The notes under the pieces: model-generated
The model's input: only the letters and a program-made list of their open reading frames with translations
Database searches by the model: none
Told to the model about the DNA's origin: nothing
From: Marinobacter sp. es.048
Lineage (GTDB): Bacteria; Pseudomonadota; Gammaproteobacteria; Pseudomonadales; Oleiphilaceae
Length of the DNA stretch: 64,000 nucleotides
NCBI RefSeq assembly: GCF_900188435.1
Contig: NZ_FYFA01000002.1
Coordinates: forward strand, 372,001-436,000
Reading direction: 5' to 3'
Made by a program: the position numbers and the translations under genes
Shown: one piece after another, positions 23,555 through 32,057 of the stretch
Position numbering within the stretch: the stretch's first letter is position 1
Layout of the letters: every line of letters starts with the position of its first letter

Positions 23555-23920
23555 CTAAGAGATCGCTGTGGGTTGCCAGTTCTGCCTGCTGAACGCGTCA
23601 TTGCTTGCGCCTTCTGATACCGGGCTGAAGAGTGCTTCTTCGTCCGCGGGGACCGCAAACACGTGGTACGCCTCAGGGCCAAATGGATCCAGCGCAGTAT
23701 CGAGATGCTCGAAGCTGTCGGGCACGGGTTCTCCCGAGAAAGTGACTCGAAACTGGCGCTCAAGGGTCGGTGTGGTGACGCTCAGGGGCTGCTCTACCCA
23801 AAGGTAAACAGCTTTGTGGGGCACGATGTATTCGCTGCGCACCACCCTGTAACCCTCTTTGAGCGTGAGCGTGGTCGGCTCTTTGCCCGGTTCCAGACGG
23901 AATTTGTGGATGGTTTTCAT
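23555..23920 (-). CDS. DUF7352-like hypothetical protein
   Basis: A 121-residue protein beginning MKTIHKFRLEPGKEPTTLTL, which resembles small DUF7352-type proteins of about 100 residues that occur singly in many genomes. It contains VVRSEYIVPHKAVYLWVEQPLS in the first half and a conserved-looking YHVFAVP segment near residue 84. There is no signal peptide, membrane helix or cysteine. Function is unknown. It is convergent with the double-cupin gene, ends in its own terminator and has no operon partners. Confidence 0.65.
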   Translation of the reverse strand: MKTIHKFRLEPGKEPTTLTLKEGYRVVRSEYIVPHKAVYLWVEQPLSVTTPTLERQFRVTFSGEPVPDSFEHLDTALDPFGPEAYHVFAVPADEEALFSPVSEGASNDAFSRQNWQPTAIS

Positions 23921-24030
23921 AGCTGCTGCTCCTCTTTGGGTTGCTGCCTTTCACAACGCCATAATGGACAGGAACAGAGTTCGATAAAATAAGCTTTTGT
24001 CATCTTTTACCATCGATAAATTCGATGCTT

Positions 24031-24930
24031 TCAGACTTGCTCGTTGACTGCATGAGCTTCAACAATGACACGAACGCCCTCATGGGCGGTTTTTCGGCCC
24101 CGGGTGATGGCAAACAGTTCATCCATCACCTCGTCGATTGAGGCTATCTGTTCAACCTCATACTGACGACAGACCTCCTCGCGGATTGATGTCGGCGCAG
24201 CAAAAACGCCATAGCCCTGGCTACCGAACACTTTAATGAGAGCGCTGTCGTCCACCCGGGCAACGAGCTTCATGCGAACCCCGTTCAGGGAAAACCAGTT
24301 CATCAGTCGCTCGAAATACGGCGCATCGGTGGCATTGGCCAATAGTGGCTGACCATTAAGGGATTCCGGAAAACCCTTCTTAAGTTTTCTCGCCAGCTCC
24401 GGTGCAGCAAACAGGCTCATGCTGGAACCGGCCAGCGGGTGTACCGTCAGGTTGCCATCCTCTTGCAGCTTCGGCATGCGGTCTGTCAGCACCAGGTCCA
24501 GCTCTTTGCGTTTCAGGCTCAGCACCAGATCTTCGGTGCGGCCCGTCTGGCATTCGAGCTGAACTGAGCGCTCGCCAGCCATGGCGGGCTGCAGCAGGTA
24601 GTAGGCAATCAATTTGTGAATGGATGCAGATACGCCGGCCCGCAGCGTCAGAGGGCGCTCGGACGGATCAAGCCGCAGGGTTTCAGCAAGCTCGCCAGTC
24701 AGGGCGAAAATATCATCAGCGTAGCCAAGGATCAGCCGCCCAAGGTCCGTAAGGATCAGCTTGCGCCTTTCCCGCGAAAAAAGACGACCACCCACAGAGG
24801 CTTCAAACGTGGCTAATTGGCCACTAAGGGTCTGCGGCGCCAGCTCCAGCACCTCGCTGGCCCGAGCGATTGAGCCCTCCCGGCTGATCACCCAGAAATA
24901 GTACAGGTGGCGAAGATTCAGCTGTTCCAT
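24031..24930 (-). CDS. NhaR-like LysR family transcriptional regulator
   Basis: A 299-residue regulator. The first 65 residues form a winged helix-turn-helix (LNLRHLYYFWVISREGSIARASEVL, then LAPQTLSGQLATFEASVGGRLFSR), which resembles NhaR, the sodium-responsive activator of the NhaA antiporter. The remaining part is the LysR effector domain. No antiporter gene is adjacent. It lies 19 bases after a flavin reductase gene and an MFS gene on the same strand, so it may be co-transcribed and control them or a distant salt-stress gene. Effector unknown. Confidence 0.85.
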   Translation of the reverse strand: MEQLNLRHLYYFWVISREGSIARASEVLELAPQTLSGQLATFEASVGGRLFSRERRKLILTDLGRLILGYADDIFALTGELAETLRLDPSERPLTLRAGVSASIHKLIAYYLLQPAMAGERSVQLECQTGRTEDLVLSLKRKELDLVLTDRMPKLQEDGNLTVHPLAGSSMSLFAAPELARKLKKGFPESLNGQPLLANATDAPYFERLMNWFSLNGVRMKLVARVDDSALIKVFGSQGYGVFAAPTSIREEVCRQYEVEQIASIDEVMDELFAITRGRKTAHEGVRVIVEAHAVNEQV

Positions 24931-24949
24931 TGCTTTACCCTACCCCGGC

Positions 24950-25567
24950 TCAGGATGGCCGTGGAACCTTGAGAACCTCACCGAAGGTGACGTATTCGCT
25001 TCCACCCAGACGGCCAATCGGATCAATTGCGGCGCCATTGAAGGTCAGGCGATTCTTGTCATCGTAGCGGGCCGCCTCATCCGATACCCAGACCCGGGTG
25101 ACTTTCCCGAATACCAGTGATTGGGGCCCAGCACCAATTTCCTTGATATCGTAGAGTTCACAGGCAAAAGCGACATGACAGTCCTTGAGCCGAGGCAGAT
25201 TCGAACCTTCGAAATCCACAAGTTCCAGATCAAGATTTTTCAGTTCAGATTCGCCATGGGGCAAGGTTCGTGAAGATTCAGTGACCGCCGCGGCGAGATC
25301 CCGATGAGCGATATGAACGACGAAATGCTTTCTCGCTTCAATGTTAACCCGGGTGTCCTTCGAAACGCCCTCCGCCGGCTTTTTACCAACGGAAATCATC
25401 AGCAAAGGGGGATTGCTGGTGATGGGCGTAAAAAACGAGAATGGCGCCAGATTGAAGTCCCCTTCGGGGTTTTCACTCAACACCCAGGCGACCGGCCTCG
25501 GAATCACCGTCTGAGTCAGGATGTGGTAGGCGTCCTTCGGATCCATTCCGTCGAAATCTATGAGCAT
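24950..25567 (-). CDS. Flavin reductase family protein (FMN-binding split barrel)
   Basis: A 205-residue protein of the flavin-reductase-like family. IPRPVAWVLS near residues 22 to 31, LAPFSFFTPITSNPPLLMISVG near 40 to 61 and KDTRVNIEARKHFVVHI near 70 to 86 are the standard pattern for FMN-binding proteins that reduce flavin or use it as a cofactor. The ATG overlaps the stop of the MFS gene by one base, showing translational coupling. Whether it supplies reduced flavin to a monooxygenase cannot be told; none is nearby. Confidence 0.87.
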   Translation of the reverse strand: MLIDFDGMDPKDAYHILTQTVIPRPVAWVLSENPEGDFNLAPFSFFTPITSNPPLLMISVGKKPAEGVSKDTRVNIEARKHFVVHIAHRDLAAAVTESSRTLPHGESELKNLDLELVDFEGSNLPRLKDCHVAFACELYDIKEIGAGPQSLVFGKVTRVWVSDEAARYDDKNRLTFNGAAIDPIGRLGGSEYVTFGEVLKVPRPS

Positions 25568-26763
25568 TACTCTCTCCCGTTAACTGCAGCTTCGGGCGTT
25601 CGTTCCCGCAACAGCCACAACGTCATCAACAACCCGTGAAGTATCAGGAAGGGTACGGCAACCATGACCAGGCCGCCCCAGCCCAGCCAGCTCAAAATGG
25701 CGCCGGCTGACAGTGCCGCGGTCGCCTGGGAACCGAAGACCATGATGTCGTTCAGGCCTTGCACACGGAAACGTTCCGCATCCCGGTAGCCCCGGGGCAA
25801 CAGCGTTGTGCCGCCAACGAAGAGGAAATTCCAGCCGACACCGAGCAACAACAAGGCGGAAAGATAGTGGTGGAAACTCACGCCACTGGCCGCCAGCGCA
25901 ATACAGCCCAGATACGCCAGTAACCCTGCCGCCATCATTAAAGGTATGCCAACAACACGAGTCAGCCAGCCGCTGATTAGCGAAGGTAGATACATGGCCA
26001 TGATGTGGAGCTGGATCACGCGCTTGGCATCGTCCAGGTCATGCCCAGCCACCCCGGTCATACTCAGCGGCGTCGCCGTCATAATGAAGCTCATCACCGC
26101 ATAGCCAATGGCGGCAGCACTGATTGCGGTCCAAACCAATGGGTTCACGAGAATTTCCCGCAGGGGACGTCCTCCGCCCGGACGTGATTCCTGAACCCGC
26201 TCAGCGCCTGCCCGGTAGCCAGCACCAAGAATCAACAGCGCGGCGCCCTGCACAACCGCCAGCGCAACCCAGCTGATCAGAAACGGATACTGCTCATCGG
26301 CGCCGCTGCCCAAGCCCGCAACTTCCGGCCCGAGCCAGGCAGCCACCAGACCACCCAGCAGTACACGAGCGGCGGCCGAGCCGGCCATACCCGGTGCCAC
26401 GGATTCCATCGCAGCAAATCGGTACTGGTGAACAACGGCAAGGCCGGTCCCACCGACGACTGCCGCCAGACACAACAATGAGAACAGACCGGACCAGGAT
26501 GCCAACGCACCCAACAGACCCGCCACAATACCCATGATCGCGCCGAGCAGCATTACACGCTTGCGTCCGATGCGTTCCATCAACCAGGTTGCTGGCTTTA
26601 TCGCCAGCACAGTACCGACCACCACCAGACCCACGGGAAGCGTTGCGTATTCAGGCGCCGGAGCGAGCATTCGGCCCTGGATGCTGCCGATAAAAACAAT
26701 AAAAGGCGCTGTGCACATGGCCAGCGCCTGAGCGGCAACCAGGACCCAGACATTGAGGGGCAT
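25567..26763 (-). CDS. MFS transporter
   Basis: A 398-residue protein with about twelve membrane helices. The loop LMERIGRKRVMLLGA after the second helix is the MFS signature A. No signature identifies a drug or sugar class. It follows cheR by 3 bases and overlaps the flavin reductase gene by one base, so it may be read through from the chemotaxis genes or from an internal promoter. Related chromosomal clusters place such transporters next to chemotaxis genes without a known link. Substrate unknown. Confidence 0.85.
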   Translation of the reverse strand: MPLNVWVLVAAQALAMCTAPFIVFIGSIQGRMLAPAPEYATLPVGLVVVGTVLAIKPATWLMERIGRKRVMLLGAIMGIVAGLLGALASWSGLFSLLCLAAVVGGTGLAVVHQYRFAAMESVAPGMAGSAAARVLLGGLVAAWLGPEVAGLGSGADEQYPFLISWVALAVVQGAALLILGAGYRAGAERVQESRPGGGRPLREILVNPLVWTAISAAAIGYAVMSFIMTATPLSMTGVAGHDLDDAKRVIQLHIMAMYLPSLISGWLTRVVGIPLMMAAGLLAYLGCIALAASGVSFHHYLSALLLLGVGWNFLFVGGTTLLPRGYRDAERFRVQGLNDIMVFGSQATAALSAGAILSWLGWGGLVMVAVPFLILHGLLMTLWLLRERTPEAAVNGRE

Positions 26764-26766
26764 GGG

Positions 26767-27594
26767 TTACTTTTTCCTGTAGATGATTCCGGGATGGCAC
26801 TGCACCATCTCGTAGAGATGGGGCAAGCCGTTGAGCGACTCCGAGGCTCCCAGAACCAGGTATCCGCCCGGGTTCAGGGTAGCGTGCATCCGGGTAAGAA
26901 TGTCTTTTTTCAGGTCCGCCGAAAAATAGATCAGGACGTTCCGGCACATCACAATATCGAACTTGCCCAGCATATAACGCTCAAGCAGGTTCAACTCCTT
27001 GAACTCCACCATGCTCTTGATCTGGGGTTTGATCTGCCAGCCACCGTTCTGGGACGGCGTGAAAAACTGCTTCTGGCGCTCTGGCGAGAGCCCCCGCCCA
27101 ATGGCAAGCATCTCGTACTCGCCCTTGCGAGCCACATCAAGAACGCTTTTGGAGATATCCGTCGCGGTGATCTTTACATCCCGGAGCTTCCCGGGCCTCG
27201 CCCGACGAAACTCCTCAACGATCATGGCAATCGAGTAAGGCTCCTGACCGGTTGAGCAGGCCGCAGACCAGATACGCAAAGGCTGCGTTGAGTTGCGCTC
27301 TGCGAATTCGGGAAGCAGCTTCTCCTGGAGAATCCTGAAAGGGTGATTGTCACGGAACCACAGGGTTTCATTGGTTGTCATCGCATCGATGACCGTCTCT
27401 TTAAGACCTCCCCGCCCGGGGCGTTTGAGTCGGTCAAGGAGTTCACCCAGCGTATTCAGGTTGTTCTCTTCGAGAATCCTGCGCAACCGGCTCTTTACCA
27501 GGTACTGTTTGTTTTCGCCCAGTAAAATCCCACAGGCATCCTGCAGGAACGATTTGAAGGCTTCATACTCCTGTGGCGTTATTTCCGCTTTCAT
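26767..27594 (-). CDS. cheR: Chemotaxis protein methyltransferase CheR
   Basis: A 275-residue SAM-dependent methyltransferase that methylates glutamates of chemoreceptors. It has the alpha N-terminal domain, the ATTNETLWFRD-like segment (here MTTNETLWFRDNHPF near residue 75), the SAM motif WSAACSTGQEPYSIAM near 107 to 122 and MCRNVLIYFS near 212 to 221. Length is normal. It lies 37 bases after cheV on the same strand, divergent from flgA, as in Pseudomonas aeruginosa. The ATG is the family start. Confidence 0.93.
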   Translation of the reverse strand: MKAEITPQEYEAFKSFLQDACGILLGENKQYLVKSRLRRILEENNLNTLGELLDRLKRPGRGGLKETVIDAMTTNETLWFRDNHPFRILQEKLLPEFAERNSTQPLRIWSAACSTGQEPYSIAMIVEEFRRARPGKLRDVKITATDISKSVLDVARKGEYEMLAIGRGLSPERQKQFFTPSQNGGWQIKPQIKSMVEFKELNLLERYMLGKFDIVMCRNVLIYFSADLKKDILTRMHATLNPGGYLVLGASESLNGLPHLYEMVQCHPGIIYRKK

Positions 27595-27631
27595 TGGGTC
27601 TCTGTTCTGAGTGAATCTTTGAGCGGTTCCA

Positions 27632-28561
27632 TCAACCCTGGTCGATGATTTCCATTACTCGCTCTGCCAGCTCGTCCGGACTGAACTTTGCCATAAAGTC
27701 GTCGGCTCCGACCTTCTTCACCATGGCCTGGTTGAACACACCACTGAGTGAGGTGTGCAGCATAACAAACATATCCGAAAGCGCCGGGTCATCTTTCACC
27801 TTGGTGACGAGGGTGTAGCCATCCATTTCCGGCATCTCGACATCCGAGATGATCAAAGAGAAGTGATCTTTGGCCCGGGAGCCATCCGCAGTTATTTCCT
27901 GTAAATATTCAAATGCCTGCTTACCGTCGTTTTTCAGAACCACTTCCATGCCAATTGCGGTGAGACACCGCTGTATCTGGCGCCGGGCCACGGACGAATC
28001 ATCCACCACCAACACCGGCAGATGCCCGGGCACCCGCTCCGCGCTCTTGCTCAGAACGGCTTCGGTTACGTCCTCCCCAAGCGGAGAAACTTCTGAAAGA
28101 ATCTTCTCTACGTCAATGATTTCAATAAGCTTATCATCTATTTTTGTGACAGCGGTAAGATAGACATCCTTGCCGGCCCCTTTGGGTGGAGGCAGGATTT
28201 CTTCCCAGTTCATATTCATGATCCGTTCGACGCCGCTCACCAGAAAACCCTGCGTTTTGCGATTGTATTCAGTGATGATGACGAAACTGGTGGAGAGCTC
28301 TTCCTGGGGGATACCGGGCAGACCAATCGCCATGCTCAGATCAATAATGGGGATGGTCTCACCCCGGCTATGAGCGACGCCTCGAACAACCGGTTGGCTG
28401 TTGGGCAGGGAGAACAGCTTCGGACATTGCAGAACCTCTTTCACCTTGAACACGTTGATCCCGTAGATCTGACGGCCCCTGAGACGGAAAAGGAGCAACT
28501 CGAGACGGTTCTTTCCGACCATCTGAGTGCGCTGGTTAACACTGTCCAAAACCCCTGCCAT
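27632..28561 (-). CDS. cheV: Chemotaxis coupling protein CheV
   Basis: A 309-residue CheW-receiver fusion. The first 150 or so residues are a CheW-like domain (LLLFRLRGRQIYGINVFKVKEVL), and the receiver domain begins near residue 176 with VLVVDDSSVARRQI; the phosphoacceptor aspartate is in LIISDVEMPEMDGYT. CheV couples receptors to CheA and adapts by phosphorylation. GGAG lies 8 bases before the ATG. It is divergent from flgA across a 188-base gap, the standard arrangement in pseudomonads. Confidence 0.93.
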   Translation of the reverse strand: MAGVLDSVNQRTQMVGKNRLELLLFRLRGRQIYGINVFKVKEVLQCPKLFSLPNSQPVVRGVAHSRGETIPIIDLSMAIGLPGIPQEELSTSFVIITEYNRKTQGFLVSGVERIMNMNWEEILPPPKGAGKDVYLTAVTKIDDKLIEIIDVEKILSEVSPLGEDVTEAVLSKSAERVPGHLPVLVVDDSSVARRQIQRCLTAIGMEVVLKNDGKQAFEYLQEITADGSRAKDHFSLIISDVEMPEMDGYTLVTKVKDDPALSDMFVMLHTSLSGVFNQAMVKKVGADDFMAKFSPDELAERVMEIIDQG

Positions 28562-28749
28562 TTCGATTCTCCTGGCTTGCCGGAATTACAACGGCATATA
28601 TCTTGCTGATCGCTGAATAATAGCCTGATCGACGGAAACCCGTCATATCAGCGGTGGATTAGCCAATTTAACGGCCACTTTTCTCGAATCATTAGCCTGA
28701 TTCGGGCTTTTCTGCCCTGTTGTTGACAGCATAGGACAAACTGATACGT

Positions 28750-29451
28750 ATGCGCATCACCAATTTCGCTCTACTACTGCTAATGTCTGGCCTGAGCGGC
28801 CCGCTCCTGGCTGAGACGACCGCTGAACAGATTCGGAAAGCGACCCTGGAATTTCTCGAGAACTTCGCGGCCGAACAGGCCGTGGAAGGCTATACCGTCT
28901 CCTTCGAACCCGGCTCGATCGACAACCGCCTTGCCCTTGCCGAATGCGAAAAGCCTTTGAGTGTCGAATTCAGCGGTGACCCCTGGAAAAGCACCAGCCC
29001 ATCTATACTCGTAGCCTGCGAAGGAGCTCGCCCATGGCGGATGTTCGTCACGGCTTCGGTCTCTATCCATGGACCGGCCCTGGTGGCGGCTCGGCCGCTC
29101 ACGCGGGGAGAACGGATAACAGAAGGCCTACTGACAAAACAGTCGGTTGAAATCAACGCGTCCAGGCGGGGCGTTATTACAGACTCGCAACAAGCCATTG
29201 GCATGGAGGTGCGACGGGCAGTCAACGCGGGCTCGCGGGTTACGCCGGACATGCTTTCGGCCCCGAATGCGGTCGAACGGGGCGATCATGTTATCATTAC
29301 CGCCAAAACAGGCGGATTTTCAGTACGTTCCCGGGGCAAAGCCCTGGCAAGCGCCAGCGTTGGCGAGCAGGTTCTGGTAGAGAATCTGCGATCGTCCCGC
29401 ACAATAAAGGCCAGCGTTGTTGCGCCCGGCCACGTCGAAATTCCGATGTAG
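28750..29451 (+). CDS. flgA: Flagellar P-ring assembly chaperone FlgA
   Basis: A 233-residue exported protein with a signal peptide ending near LLA (residues 1 to 21) and a C-terminal SAF domain (about residues 110 to 170, VAARPLTRGERI). FlgA helps FlgI assemble into the periplasmic P-ring. The C-terminal half is longer than in some homologues but in range. It starts the flgA-flgM-flgN group and has its own upstream region. No obvious sigma-54 site was recognised in the 188 bases before it. Confidence 0.92.
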   Translation: MRITNFALLLLMSGLSGPLLAETTAEQIRKATLEFLENFAAEQAVEGYTVSFEPGSIDNRLALAECEKPLSVEFSGDPWKSTSPSILVACEGARPWRMFVTASVSIHGPALVAARPLTRGERITEGLLTKQSVEINASRRGVITDSQQAIGMEVRRAVNAGSRVTPDMLSAPNAVERGDHVIITAKTGGFSVRSRGKALASASVGEQVLVENLRSSRTIKASVVAPGHVEIPM

Positions 29452-29538
29452 GTCGGGCTCGGCAGAGGCTTGCCGGAGCGGCAAACCTCTGCCGCAAACC
29501 CGGCAGTAAAAATAGACAAAAAAACGACTGAAAATTAC

Positions 29539-29565
29539 TAAAGGTTTTCGCGGCGCCGCCGTTAA
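29539..29565 (+). promoter_or_regulatory. Sigma-28 (FliA) promoter of flgM
   Basis: TAAAGGTT, an 11-base spacer and GCCGTTAA match the sigma-28 consensus TAAAGTTT-N11-GCCGATAA at 14 of 16 positions with the exact spacing. Transcription would begin about 55 bases before the flgM start. Sigma-28 control of its own anti-sigma factor is well known in Salmonella and Pseudomonas. Confidence 0.9.
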
Positions 29566-29626
29566 GAAGACATAAACTCGAGTAAGCGCCGCATTCTCGT
29601 GGCGCGACAGGCAAGCAGGTACAGAT

Positions 29627-29953
29627 ATGTCAGTTGACTTAAATGGAATTGGCCCCGGCCAGGTCAACACCCAGAGAACCACGGCCGACAAGAGCTCCGG
29701 CACTCAGAATACCCAGCCGGCAACCAACGAACAGGCGAAAACCCAGGCCCAGGGCGCCCGGGGTGAGAACGTCAGCCTGAGCAATCAGGCCAAGAATCTA
29801 AAGCAGCTTGAACAAAAGCTGGGCGATTATCCGGAAATGGATGACGACCGCATTGAACAAATCCGCTCCGCCCTAGAGAACGGCACTTACAAGATTGACG
29901 CCGAAAAACTGGCCCAGAAAATGCTTGAGATGGATGAAAGCATTTTTGGGTGA
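29627..29953 (+). CDS. flgM: Anti-sigma-28 factor FlgM
   Basis: A 108-residue protein, normal for FlgM. The N-terminal part is Gln-, Thr- and Asn-rich and presumably disordered, and the C-terminal part after residue 60 (LEQKLGDYPEMDDDRIEQIRSAL) carries the FliA-binding helices. FlgM holds sigma-28 inactive until the hook is complete and is then exported through it. The ATG has AGG about 10 bases upstream. It lies downstream of a very good sigma-28 promoter and 7 bases before flgN. Confidence 0.92.
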   Translation: MSVDLNGIGPGQVNTQRTTADKSSGTQNTQPATNEQAKTQAQGARGENVSLSNQAKNLKQLEQKLGDYPEMDDDRIEQIRSALENGTYKIDAEKLAQKMLEMDESIFG

Positions 29954-29960
29954 GTAAACC

Positions 29961-30431
29961 ATGGCCGCAATTGATGATCTGAAGACTCTTCTTTCTCAGG
30001 ATATCAGTCAGCTGGAAACACTGGCTGATATTCTCGAAAGGGAAAAGACCTGCCTTGCAAATTCCGACCTGCGCCAGCTGGAAGCTCTGACAAAAGAAAA
30101 GAACGATCTGCTGAGTGCTGTTCGGGAACGCGCTAAACAGAAAATCCGGACACTGGTCCAGATGGGATACCGCCCTGAGAGCGGTGAACCTTCACGTTTT
30201 ATCCGCAGCGCCGGCTTTTCTGATCTTCTCCAACTCTGGAAGGAAGCCGACCAGAAGCTTCGAGCTTGCCAGACGCTGAACCAGACCAACGGTCGGGTGA
30301 TCAGCCATCTCCAGAAACGCCTGTCGAAACTTACCGACATCTTCCGGGGCGCCACCGGCCAGCAAAAGCTTTACGGCGCCCAGGGACAGCAAACCACGGT
30401 ATCAAGCAGCACGGTACTTGCCAGCGCCTGA
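29961..30431 (+). CDS. flgN: Flagellar export chaperone FlgN
   Basis: A 156-residue mostly alpha-helical protein. It starts with LLSQDISQLETLADILEREKTCL and is followed by a coiled-coil-like run up to about residue 100, as in FlgN. FlgN binds the hook-filament junction proteins FlgK and FlgL before export. It is separated from flgM by 7 bases and should share the sigma-28 transcript. The C-terminal tail is Gln- and Ser-rich and not conserved. Confidence 0.87.
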   Translation: MAAIDDLKTLLSQDISQLETLADILEREKTCLANSDLRQLEALTKEKNDLLSAVRERAKQKIRTLVQMGYRPESGEPSRFIRSAGFSDLLQLWKEADQKLRACQTLNQTNGRVISHLQKRLSKLTDIFRGATGQQKLYGAQGQQTTVSSSTVLASA

Positions 30432-30464
30432 TGAGGGCCCTGGCAAACCGGCCTGTCTGGAGAT

Positions 30465-31214
30465 TCACCGGGTATAAATGGTCATCTGTGAGTCCGGATG
30501 AAAACGGATGTCGTGGATACTCACGTTACCCATTGAGGCACCCTGGCTCCCGGTGACCCGGATGTTGTCCATCCTGATTTCCTCGATTCGCTCCGGGAAC
30601 ACCAGCATCAAAGCCCCATCCTCCCTGACCCGGTAACGAGGCTCCCCATAACGGTAGTGCACTCCAGAAATAGTCAGATCTGAATCCAGAAAATTCAGAA
30701 CCGGTACGAAGATGTTGGCGGCAAGCTTCAGGCCCTCGATCACATCCGCCGATCCTTCGCCTCCCTGCTCGCCGCTACTCCCTGGATTCTCAGCCATACT
30801 GCTGACAACGCCGATACGCTGCAGCAGGGTGGGGTCTCCCTGCCCGGAAATTGTCGCCAGCTCAGTTTCACTCAGCGGGGCAAGATTCCCCCTTTCATAG
30901 AGCTCGCCCGCTTCGAGCGCCGATTGTGACGCTTCAGCCGAATTGCTCGCCGCAAAGGTAACCATGGGCTGGAAGGGCAACGTCACCATCGTGACGAGGG
31001 CCGCCGCGTTACGGTAACGGGATTGATGCTTGAGAACCCGGTAGAGTTCCTTTTCGCTGATCCAGCCGGCCTGGATGAACACCTCACCCAGGCGCTGCCC
31101 GGTTTCACGCTGAAGTCTCAGCCCCTCTGCCACCTGCCCTTTGGACACATAGCCACGATTGATAAGCAGTCGCCCAAGGCGTGATTTCTCTTCAAATCCC
31201 TGACGGATTCTCAC
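30465..31214 (-). CDS. MshEN-domain protein with DUF6160-like C-terminal part
   Basis: A 249-residue protein of unknown function. Residues 10 to 65 (LGRLLINRGYVSKGQVAEGLRLQRETGQRLGEV and LIQAGWISEKELYRVL-like text) match the MshEN / GSPII_E_N domain found at the start of type II and type IV pilus ATPases, where some members bind cyclic di-GMP. A hydrophobic stretch near residues 68 to 90 could be a signal anchor. Beyond it, LSETELATISGQG and DSDLTISGVHYRYG resemble proteins of the DUF6160 / FilF-like pilus group. No ATPase domain follows. It converges on flgN from the minus strand. A link to surface structures or c-di-GMP is an inference. Confidence 0.6.
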   Translation of the reverse strand: MRIRQGFEEKSRLGRLLINRGYVSKGQVAEGLRLQRETGQRLGEVFIQAGWISEKELYRVLKHQSRYRNAAALVTMVTLPFQPMVTFAASNSAEASQSALEAGELYERGNLAPLSETELATISGQGDPTLLQRIGVVSSMAENPGSSGEQGGEGSADVIEGLKLAANIFVPVLNFLDSDLTISGVHYRYGEPRYRVREDGALMLVFPERIEEIRMDNIRVTGSQGASMGNVSIHDIRFHPDSQMTIYTR

Positions 31215-31432
31215 CCAGTGTCTCCTTTTGAATAGTGAAAACCGTACTACCCGGCCCGGCCAATGTGGTCCATAACTCCCGATACCCGGAAGGTTAGCCG
31301 ATCACAACACAATGTACGTGGACACAGTCCCCGTTTTACTGTCACCTTCTGGTAAGATCTGGCACCTGAAAACAGAATTCGCGGATTTGTCGCAGGAAAC
31401 ACTCCTGCTAGTAACACGGAGAACGGCTGCAA

Positions 31433-32053
31433 ATGACAAACATGGTAAAACCCCTGAAAACTGTGACTCCCGCACTGCTTACGGCCCTCGCCTTACTGAT
31501 GCCAACCACCACGGTGCTGGCCCAGAACAATGACCAGTCCGCCAGTGAACCTCTGCCGATGGTTCGTATGGTGACCAGCGAGGGCGCTATTGAACTTCAG
31601 CTACGTCCGGATGTCGCCCCGGATACGGTCGCCAATTTCCTGCAATATGCCAGGGATGGTTTTTTCGACGGCACCATTTTCCACCGCGTTATTCCCGGAT
31701 TCATGATCCAGGGCGGTGGCTTTACCGAAGATCTCTCCCGCAAATCGACTCGGGCGCCCGTCCGCAATGAGGCGACAAAAACACTGCCGAACCTCCGTGG
31801 AACCATTGCCATGGCTCGGACCAGCGCGCCGGATTCGGCAACGTCCCAGTTCTTTATCAATCTTTCGGACAACGGGTTCCTGAACGCCGGAGTTCGCGGC
31901 CCGGGTTATGCGGTTTTTGGCAAGGTGACCCAGGGCATGGGCGTTGTCGATGCGATTGCCCGCAAACAGACCACCCGCAAACAGGGTATGGCCGACGTGC
32001 CGGTTGAGCCTGTGACCATTGAAACCGTGACTGTGGTTGAATCCGAAGGCTGA
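31433..32053 (+). CDS. Periplasmic peptidyl-prolyl isomerase (cyclophilin type)
   Basis: A 206-residue cyclophilin with a signal peptide of about 30 residues ending near VLAQ, so it acts in the periplasm. The core motifs [20 protein letters not shown] and [11 protein letters not shown] are present and the catalytic arginine is in FHRV. It catalyses prolyl isomerisation in exported proteins. GGAG lies 12 bases before the ATG at 31433; a second ATG three codons later is an alternative. The end overlaps the beginning region of mnmC, indicating an operon. Confidence 0.9.
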   Translation: MTNMVKPLKTVTPALLTALALLMPTTTVLAQNNDQSASEPLPMVRMVTSEGAIELQLRPDVAPDTVANFLQYARDGFFDGTIFHRVIPGFMIQGGGFTEDLSRKSTRAPVRNEATKTLPNLRGTIAMARTSAPDSATSQFFINLSDNGFLNAGVRGPGYAVFGKVTQGMGVVDAIARKQTTRKQGMADVPVEPVTIETVTVVESEG

Positions 32054-32057
32054 CACC

